NCBI GenBank assembly: GCA_018882545.1
Contig: VERS01000105.1
Coordinates: 1-6,988 of the forward strand
Length of the DNA: 6,988 nt
Reading direction: 5' to 3'
Source: Mycobacterium sp.
GTDB lineage: Bacteria > Actinomycetota > Actinomycetes > Mycobacteriales > Mycobacteriaceae
The notes beneath the pieces were generated by a model that saw only the letters and a program-made list of their open reading frames with translations, was not told the origin of the DNA and searched no databases. The translations under genes and the position numbers were made by a program. Below, piece by piece: positions 1 to 5,087 of the stretch (the stretch's first letter is position 1; every line of letters begins with the position of its first letter).

Positions 1-1278
1 GCCGAAGGTGGTGTTCTCCTCGCCGAAGGAGCCGAGCACCTTCACCAGCAGCGCCGGCAGGAAGGTGATGAGCAGACCGTTGACGAACGCACCGGCCACC
101 GCCCCGCGCCGTCCGCCGGTGGCGTTGCCGAACACCCCGGCCGCACCGCCGGTGAAGAAGTGCGGCACCAGGCCGGGCAGCACCAGCACCCAGCCGAAGG
201 CCGGGCCCAGCCACAGCGAGAGCACCGCGAGGCCGACGAGGCCGCCGATGAAACTCGAGACGAACCCGATCAGCACCGCGTTCTGGGCATACGGGAACAC
301 GATGGGCGCATCCAGGGCTGGAACCGCCCCGGGCACCATCCGCTCGGCGATGCCCTGGAACGCCGGCACCAACTCCCCGAGGATGGTGCGCACCCCGAAC
401 AAGATCACCGCGACGGCCACCCCGAAGCTCAGGCCCTGCGTCACACCCATCATCAGGTAGTTGCCCACACTGCTGGCGGCTCCGCCGCCGGAGTCGTCGG
501 CGAACGCGGCGAACGCGGTGTCCCCGCCGACCCTGGCCAGATAGATCAGCGACACCGCCAGGTACATCAGCACCATCGACAGCGCGGTGGCCACCATCGA
601 ATCACGCAGGAAACGCAGCGATTCCGGCAGCTTGAGGTCCTCGGTGGATCGACTCTTGCTGCCGCCGACGAACCGACCGGTGATGCCGGAGGCGATGTAG
701 CCCAGGGTGCCGAAGTGGCCGACGGCGATGCTGTCATCGCCGGTGATCCGTTTGGTCCAGGGCTGGGAGATCGCCGGCAGAGCCACCATCACCACCCCCA
801 GCAGCAGACCGCCGACGAGAATGACGGTCGCGCCCGGCAGTCCGGCACTGGCCAGCACGATGGTCAGCAGGGTGGCCATGAACAGGGTGTGGTGGCCGGT
901 GAGGAACACGTAGTGCAACGGGGTGAACCGGGCCAGCAGCAGGCTGATCGCGAAACCGAGGATCATCAGCCAGGCCACCTGCGCACCGAACTGTTTCTGG
1001 GCGATACCCACGATGGCCTCGTTGGTCGGCACCACCCCCTTGGTGCCGGCCGCGCCCTGGATCATCACACCGAGCGGTTTGAGGGATGCCACCACCAGGG
1101 TGGCTCCGGCGCCGATGAGCAGGAACCCCAGCGTCGCTTTCAGCGCACCACCAATCACCTGCCCGACGCTCTTGCGCAGTGCGATCAGTCCGACTGCGGT
1201 GATGATGCCGATCAGATAGGCCGGTACGGCGAGGATTTCGTTGACGATGAACTCGGCGACGGCGACCAACCAATTCAT
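1..1278 (-). CDS. ulaA: PTS ascorbate-type transporter subunit EIIC (UlaA family), C-terminus cut by window edge
   Basis: This is the membrane channel of a sugar phosphotransferase system, which carries its substrate inward while EIIB phosphorylates it. The frame is open from an ATG at 1278 to base 1: 426 residues and no stop. E. coli UlaA is about 465 residues, so roughly the last 40 are missing. Conserved UlaA blocks seen in order are LRKSV (residues 34-38) followed by a GFLLIGAG segment (51-58), LTGHH (126-130), STEDLKLPESL (211-221), the PAFQGIAERMVPGAV block (305-319), PYAQNAVLIGF (329-339) and PGLVPHFFTGGAAGVFGN (368-385). Many hydrophobic helices span the protein. A GAGG ribosome binding site lies 8 bases before the ATG. 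The gene follows the EIIA-EIIB gene by 20 bases on the same strand. The family is clear. L-ascorbate as substrate is inferred from homology; a related sugar acid or pentitol is possible. Confidence 0.93.
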   Translation of the reverse strand, partial: MNWLVAVAEFIVNEILAVPAYLIGIITAVGLIALRKSVGQVIGGALKATLGFLLIGAGATLVVASLKPLGVMIQGAAGTKGVVPTNEAIVGIAQKQFGAQVAWLMILGFAISLLLARFTPLHYVFLTGHHTLFMATLLTIVLASAGLPGATVILVGGLLLGVVMVALPAISQPWTKRITGDDSIAVGHFGTLGYIASGITGRFVGGSKSRSTEDLKLPESLRFLRDSMVATALSMVLMYLAVSLIYLARVGGDTAFAAFADDSGGGAASSVGNYLMMGVTQGLSFGVAVAVILFGVRTILGELVPAFQGIAERMVPGAVPALDAPIVFPYAQNAVLIGFVSSFIGGLVGLAVLSLWLGPAFGWVLVLPGLVPHFFTGGAAGVFGNATGGRRGAVAGAFVNGLLITFLPALLVKVLGSFGEENTTFG

Positions 1279-1298
1279 GGGAGTTCCCTCTCGCCGGA

Positions 1299-2069
1299 TC
1301 AGACGTCGTAGGAGTCGCGCAGGGCGGCGTCGACTTCCCGGTTGGAGGTGAAGTTCTCGATGACCTTCACCGGAATACCAACGTCACCAAGGGTTTTGGC
1401 GATCTCGCCGGAGGTCATGATCAGGTCGGCCTCTTTCGCGCGGCCTTTGGCCGAGATGGTGTCGGTTGCCTCCACCGTGATGTACGAACCCCAGCCCCAG
1501 GTGCTGAGCACCTGTTCGAGGGTGTTCTTGAGGAAAAGGCTGGTGCCCAGGCCGTTTCCGCATACCGTGAGGATCAGGTTGGAGGTGTGACCCACCGGCG
1601 TCGCCGCCTGGTTCCCGGTGGCGGCTCCGCCGAGGATCGCCAGAACCTCCGCCGGTCCGGTGGCGGCATCCAACGCCGACCGCTTCGCGGGGCTGCCGAC
1701 CACCTTGGCCAACTCGGCCATCGCGGCGGCGTGTGCGCCGTCGTCGATGGCCGCCAGCGCCACCACCAGGCCAACCGGGTCATTGGTGCTGTGCCCGAAC
1801 GCAACCGGCTGGTCCAGTCGCACCCAGGACATGCCGGTCCGGTGCACCGCCTCCGACGGACGGGCGTGGGCGAAGGCGAATCCCGGCGCCACCACGATGT
1901 AGGGGCCGTTGGTCAGAACATTGTCGATCATCGACCCGGTGTAGGCCGGACCGGCGATGCCGGCGCGTTCCAGCAGTTGCCCGGCCGCGAGGACCGCTTC
2001 CTCCCAGGTGGCTGCAGGGACATCAAGGGCGATGCAGTCCGCGCCGAGCAGTCCGGTTAGACCTGACAT
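1299..2069 (-). CDS. Fused PTS EIIA-EIIB protein, ascorbate type (UlaC-UlaB fusion)
   Basis: A 256-residue cytoplasmic phosphotransfer protein. Residues about 5-147 form a mannitol/fructose-type EIIA domain resembling E. coli UlaC. It has a WEEAV segment, GPYIVVAPGFAFAHARP (55-71) with the expected phospho-accepting His68, and NDPVGLVVALAA (96-107). After a short linker (about 148-162), residues about 163-256 resemble UlaB: LILTVCGNGLGTSL (165-178) is the phosphate-binding loop with the expected phospho-Cys170. HPr would phosphorylate His68, which passes phosphate to Cys170 and on to the substrate in EIIC. In E. coli these domains are separate proteins, so fusion in the order A-B is notable. 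An in-frame TAA (the previous gene's stop) lies three codons upstream, so ATG 2069 is the furthest possible start. There is no Shine-Dalgarno sequence before it, which suggests coupling to the preceding gene. Domain assignment is secure; the substrate is inferred. Confidence 0.94.
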   Translation of the reverse strand: MSGLTGLLGADCIALDVPAATWEEAVLAAGQLLERAGIAGPAYTGSMIDNVLTNGPYIVVAPGFAFAHARPSEAVHRTGMSWVRLDQPVAFGHSTNDPVGLVVALAAIDDGAHAAAMAELAKVVGSPAKRSALDAATGPAEVLAILGGAATGNQAATPVGHTSNLILTVCGNGLGTSLFLKNTLEQVLSTWGWGSYITVEATDTISAKGRAKEADLIMTSGEIAKTLGDVGIPVKVIENFTSNREVDAALRDSYDV

Positions 2070-2078
2070 GGCGGGAGG

Positions 2079-3107
2079 TTAACACTGCAGGCGCCGGGCG
2101 ACCTCGCCATAGCGGTCAAGTTTCTCCGGACCCGTCAGGGCGTTGTAGAACACCAGGTGTGAGGCCACTGCGCCGTACTTGGCCTGCAGTGCGTCGGCCA
2201 GCCTGTCCCAGTTCGACTCGGTGGCGAAGACGGCGATGTGTTCGTCGGTGATCTGCGCTGCCATCCCGGCGAGGTCACCGGCCTTCTGTTTCTCCCGAAT
2301 CCTCGCGGTGGTGCCCTCGAAGCCCGCCTCGTCCCAGATGAAGGCGTAGTTGGGGGTGCTGCCGTAGAAGCTCAGGCTGGCACGTACCAACTCGCGTTCG
2401 GCGTCGCGTTCGGCATCGGTGTCGCCGACGATCGTCATGACCGGCACGATCACGGCGATGTCGCCCGACGAGCGCCCGGCTTTCGCCGACCCGGCGGCGA
2501 TGCTCGGCACGACATGGCGCAGCAGGTAACCGGGCTCCCCGAGGGGATGGACATGAACGCCGTCGGCCACCTCGCCTGCCATCCGCAACATCCACGGATT
2601 CACCGCTGCGACGTCGACTTTCGGGTCGGGAGCGGAGATGGGACCGGGACTCCACTGGGGCGTGATGAAGTCCAGGTCGTAGAACTCGCCGTGGTGGTCG
2701 AGGCGGCCGGTGCGAAAGGCCGCAAAACAGGCCTTGACCGCCAGGACGTAGTCGCGCAGCCGAGGACCGGGATGCTCGAAGGCCGATCCGTACCGGCGCA
2801 CCACATGGGTACGCACCTGGGTGCCGAGCCCGAGCCGGAACCGCCCGGCCGGATCCTTCTGATGAACGGCCTCCTGCAACTCCCAGGCGCTGGCCGCGGC
2901 GACGAATGGACTGCGCGGGAAGGCCACCGCAACCCCGGTGGACAACTCAAGCCCGGGCGCGGCCTGGGAGGCCACCGCCGCACTGAGAAAGGGGGTGCGG
3001 CCGGTCTCGGTGAACAGCAGTCCGGGGAATCCGGCCGACTGAACGCGGCGGGCGGTGTCGCCAACCCGGCCGAGTGGCAGTTGCGTGGTCATCGCAGCGA
3101 CGTGCAC
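2079..3107 (-). CDS. F420-dependent LLM-class oxidoreductase, MSMEG_2256-like family
   Basis: A 342-residue luciferase-like monooxygenase-fold protein of the type that uses reduced coenzyme F420 in actinobacteria. The resemblance is to the family first named from M. smegmatis MSMEG_2256. Supporting segments are AGFPGLLFTETGRTPFL (25-41), STGVAVAFPRSPF (56-68), GRFRLGLGTQVRTHVVRRYG (88-107), a PGPRLRDYVLAVKA helix (113-126), FITPQWSPGP (147-156) and the GEVADGVHVHPL strand-loop (178-189). Length is normal for the family. The start is GTG at 3107, which gives the family-like first strand MHVAAM and has AGGT at 3115-3118, 7 bases upstream. An ATG at 3092 is the alternative and would remove that strand. 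It is the first gene of the apparent operon, 9 bases before the EIIA-EIIB gene. Its substrate is unknown; a role in metabolism of the PTS substrate is only suggested by position. Confidence 0.92.
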   Translation of the reverse strand: MHVAAMTTQLPLGRVGDTARRVQSAGFPGLLFTETGRTPFLSAAVASQAAPGLELSTGVAVAFPRSPFVAAASAWELQEAVHQKDPAGRFRLGLGTQVRTHVVRRYGSAFEHPGPRLRDYVLAVKACFAAFRTGRLDHHGEFYDLDFITPQWSPGPISAPDPKVDVAAVNPWMLRMAGEVADGVHVHPLGEPGYLLRHVVPSIAAGSAKAGRSSGDIAVIVPVMTIVGDTDAERDAERELVRASLSFYGSTPNYAFIWDEAGFEGTTARIREKQKAGDLAGMAAQITDEHIAVFATESNWDRLADALQAKYGAVASHLVFYNALTGPEKLDRYGEVARRLQC

Positions 3108-3207
3108 GAAATCAACCTACGCCCACCCGAAATGCCCGCCTCACCGATTTTCCGACACGAGCCGTGCAGTTCTGGCAAACTCTGGCGCTACCCGTAAGGA
3201 GAAGCGT
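3108..3207. promoter_or_regulatory. Divergent intergenic region with paired TCTGGC repeats
   Basis: These 100 bases separate the divergently transcribed oxidoreductase/PTS operon and the antiporter gene, so promoters for both should lie here. I see no convincing -35/-10 pair on either strand. The only small structure is a direct repeat of TCTGGC at 3171-3176 and 3181-3186. The repeats are spaced exactly 10 bases, one helical turn, and lie just upstream of the antiporter ribosome binding site. This could be an operator half-site pair or chance. Being a promoter region is inferred from gene orientation. Confidence 0.4.
3196..3201 (+). promoter_or_regulatory. Ribosome binding site that fixes the antiporter start
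   Basis: AAGGAG lies 6 bases before the GTG at 3208. It is the strongest Shine-Dalgarno match in the window. It favours the GTG over an in-frame ATG at 3055, which would lie inside the divergent oxidoreductase gene and add a 51-residue extension with no family resemblance. Confidence 0.85.
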
Positions 3208-4359
3208 GTGACAACGACGACGGAGCGGCTGCCGCTGCTGAGCCGGCGAGACCGCATCACGATCGCCATCACGGTGATCTCGGCGGTGGCCGCCGGGATC
3301 CTGCACTTCGCCCACTCCAACGCGGTGCTGGCCTTTGTCGTGGCGGCGGTCGCCCTGGCCACGCTGGCCTCCCTGGTCGGGCGGTCGGTGGAGGCACTCG
3401 GTGACCGCCTCGGGCCCAGCGCCACCGGGGTGCTGCAGTCCGCGCTGGGCAACCTGCCGGAGCTGTTCGTCATCCTCTTCGCGCTCAAGGCCGGGTTGTT
3501 CGGGGTCGTGAAAGCCACCCTGGTGGGGTCGATCCTGGCGAACGTCCTGCTGATCCTGGGACTGGCCTTCGTGGTGGGCGGGCTCAAGCACGGCCGGCAA
3601 CGTTTCGCCGCCGACGACGGCCGCACCCTCGGACTGATGCTGACCCTGGCGGTCTTCATCCTGGCCGTGCCGACGCTGACCGCCTCGATGCACACCCCGG
3701 CGGAGTCCCACGAACGGGTGGTCTCGGTCGTCGTCTCCATCGTCATGCTGGGTCTGTTCCTGCTGTCGCTGCCCGCGGCGTTGTCCAGACGCAAGCCCGG
3801 TCACCCAGCGCACGAGGGCCATTCCGAGGGCGGCTCCTCGCCCATCGCGGCCAGCCCGGACTCAGCCAAAGCCGCGAGCAGGGCCGCCTCCCACGGCGAA
3901 TGGCCGCTGTTCATGGCTATCGGGATGCTTGCCGCCACCGGTGTCGGGGCAGCGTTCGTCTCGGAGTGGTTCGTGTCGGCCCTGCAGCCGGCGATGGATG
4001 CCATCGGCATCAACGAGGTGTTCGCCGGTCTGGTGATCGTCGCCATCGCGGGCAATGCGGTGGAGAACGTCGTCGGCATTCAGTTGGCCGCGAAGAACCA
4101 GATGGACTACGGCATCCAGGTGATCCTGCAGTCTCCCGTGCAGGTGGCCCTGACCATCGCGCCCATCGTGTGTCTGTCAGCGGCGCTGCTGGGCCAGCCC
4201 ACCTTCGATCTGGTGCTCTCGCCGCTGCTGCTGGCGGTGATGATCATGTCGGCGCTGGTCGCGGTGCTGGTGACGTTCGACGGGGAGTCGACCTGGTTTG
4301 AAGGGGCGGCCCTGATCGCGCTCTACATCGCCATCGCGACGGCGTTCTGGTGGGGCTGA
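3208..4359 (+). CDS. cax: Calcium/proton antiporter of the CaCA (CAX/ChaA) family
   Basis: A 383-residue polytopic membrane protein that would export Ca2+ (or another cation) in exchange for protons. CaCA proteins carry two inverted alpha repeats, and both are visible. Alpha-1 is ALGNLPELFVILFALKAG (79-96), with Glu85 in GNLPE, continuing to VGSILANVLLILG (106-118). Alpha-2 is AIAGNAVENVVG (279-290) with Glu286, continuing to KNQMDYGI (296-303) and SPVQVALTIAPI (309-320). These glutamates are the expected exchange residues. About five hydrophobic segments precede and five follow a hydrophilic loop (about 193-231), which holds three histidines (199, 202, 205) in place of the acidic helix found in many relatives. 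The start is GTG, set by AAGGAG at 3196. It stands alone: divergent from the PTS operon, with 59 bases before the next gene. Calcium as the ion is inferred from the family; Na+ or K+ exchange is possible. Confidence 0.93.
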   Translation: MTTTTERLPLLSRRDRITIAITVISAVAAGILHFAHSNAVLAFVVAAVALATLASLVGRSVEALGDRLGPSATGVLQSALGNLPELFVILFALKAGLFGVVKATLVGSILANVLLILGLAFVVGGLKHGRQRFAADDGRTLGLMLTLAVFILAVPTLTASMHTPAESHERVVSVVVSIVMLGLFLLSLPAALSRRKPGHPAHEGHSEGGSSPIAASPDSAKAASRAASHGEWPLFMAIGMLAATGVGAAFVSEWFVSALQPAMDAIGINEVFAGLVIVAIAGNAVENVVGIQLAAKNQMDYGIQVILQSPVQVALTIAPIVCLSAALLGQPTFDLVLSPLLLAVMIMSALVAVLVTFDGESTWFEGAALIALYIAIATAFWWG

Positions 4360-4367
4360 TTCCAGGG

Positions 4368-4395
4368 CTGACCCGTCGGTCGTCGGGGGTACCCT
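4368..4395 (+). promoter_or_regulatory. Possible promoter of the secreted nuclease gene
   Basis: CTGACC (4368-4373) and TACCCT (4390-4395) are separated by 16 bases. They resemble a weak housekeeping promoter, with four of six -35 matches and a TANNNT -10. A start near 4402 would leave a leader under 20 bases before the GTG at 4419. The rest of the 59-base gap (4360-4418) shows no terminator for the antiporter gene, so read-through transcription is also possible. This is a weak pattern call. Confidence 0.25.
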
Positions 4396-4418
4396 GATTC
4401 TGACAGCGTTGGGGGACC

Positions 4419-5087
4419 GTGAGACGAACGATCGCGTGGGCGGGTGCGCTGGGCGTAGCCCTGTGCGGGTTGCTGCCGACAACGCCTGCGGCGGAGGCCG
4501 ATCCGGCCAGTGACGTCGGGGTCCTGCTCGACGGCCTGGAGGTCAAGGGGCGAGCTCCCAAGACCGGCTATGAGCGCAGCCTCTTCGGGGATGCCTGGAC
4601 TGATGATGTCGCCGTCGCCGGCGGCCGCAATGGATGTGACACCCGCAACGACATTCTGCGCCGCGATCTGGTGGACGTGGTGACCAAGCCAGGATCCAAC
4701 GGCTGCGCCGTCCTCAGCGGAATCCTCAACGACCCCTACACCGGAACGAGTTTCGCATTCCAGCGTGGACCGGGCAGCTCAGCGGAGGTTCAGATCGACC
4801 ACGTCGTGTCGCTGTCGGGTGCCTGGCAGACCGGTGCCCAGCAGTGGGATGAGTTCACCCGCCGCAACTTCGCCAACGATCCGCAAAATCTGCAGGCCAC
4901 CCTCGGCTGGGTCAACCAGGAGAAGGGCGACGGTGACGCCGCAACATGGCTGCCTCCCAACAAGGCCTACCGATGCACCTTCGTCAGCCGGATCGTGGCG
5001 GTCAAGGCCGCCTACCGGCTGTGGGTGACCCCGCCCGAGCGCGATGCGATCGCCAGGGTGCTGGGGGAGTGCGCACCGGCCGGTTAA
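4419..5087 (+). CDS. Secreted HNH endonuclease family protein (DUF1524-like)
   Basis: A 222-residue exported protein with a nuclease-like core. Residues 1-27 form a Sec signal peptide: RR at 2-3, a hydrophobic core at 5-20 and a cleavage site AEA|DP after Ala27. The mature part matches the actinobacterial secreted HNH/DUF1524 pattern: CDTRNDIL (73-80), the CAVLSGILNDPYTG segment (96-109), VQIDHVVSLSGAWQTGAQQW (124-143), FANDPQNLQA (151-160), NQEKGDGDAATWLPPN (166-181) and YRC (184-186). Asp127-His128 is the expected metal-site and general-base pair. The four mature cysteines (73, 96, 186, 218) could form two disulfides, which fits an extracellular enzyme. Cys16 is not in a lipobox, so this is probably not a lipoprotein. 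The start is GTG with only GGGGGA close upstream, so initiation may be weak or near-leaderless. Expected activity is DNA or RNA cleavage outside the cell, perhaps for nutrient recovery; this is inferred. Confidence 0.9.
   Translation: MRRTIAWAGALGVALCGLLPTTPAAEADPASDVGVLLDGLEVKGRAPKTGYERSLFGDAWTDDVAVAGGRNGCDTRNDILRRDLVDVVTKPGSNGCAVLSGILNDPYTGTSFAFQRGPGSSAEVQIDHVVSLSGAWQTGAQQWDEFTRRNFANDPQNLQATLGWVNQEKGDGDAATWLPPNKAYRCTFVSRIVAVKAAYRLWVTPPERDAIARVLGECAPAG

Noticed and set aside
495..522. Short tandem repeat of GCGAACGCG-like units
   Set aside because: It encodes an Ala/Phe-rich stretch of EIIC (FAAFADD) and has only about two units, so it is ordinary coding redundancy in GC-rich DNA.
160..1311. 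A 383-codon open frame on the plus strand opposite the EIIC gene
   Set aside because: Its translation is rich in His, Gln, Arg and Gly without any domain or hydrophobic pattern. The minus strand encodes an obvious UlaA homolog, so this is a GC-bias shadow.
2238..3197. A 319-codon open frame on the plus strand opposite the oxidoreductase
   Set aside because: There is no recognisable domain and the composition is typical of an antisense shadow. The minus-strand oxidoreductase matches its family along its full length.
3055..3207. An upstream ATG at 3055 as the antiporter start
   Set aside because: It would overlap the divergent oxidoreductase gene by 53 bases and add 51 residues unlike the family. 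The GTG at 3208 has a strong AAGGAG at the right distance.
3112..3822. A 236-codon minus-strand open frame opposite the antiporter
   Set aside because: It is Gln/Arg/His-rich low-complexity sequence with no family resemblance, and it covers the conserved transmembrane repeat of the antiporter on the other strand.
4387..4394. GGGTACCC palindrome as a terminator of the antiporter gene
   Set aside because: It has no loop and no T-run, so it cannot form a terminator hairpin. Part of it fits a -10 element better.
4462..4469. Possible lipobox around Cys16 of the nuclease signal peptide
   Set aside because: The residue before Cys is Leu, not Gly, Ala or Ser, and a good AEA|DP signal peptidase I site follows at residue 27.
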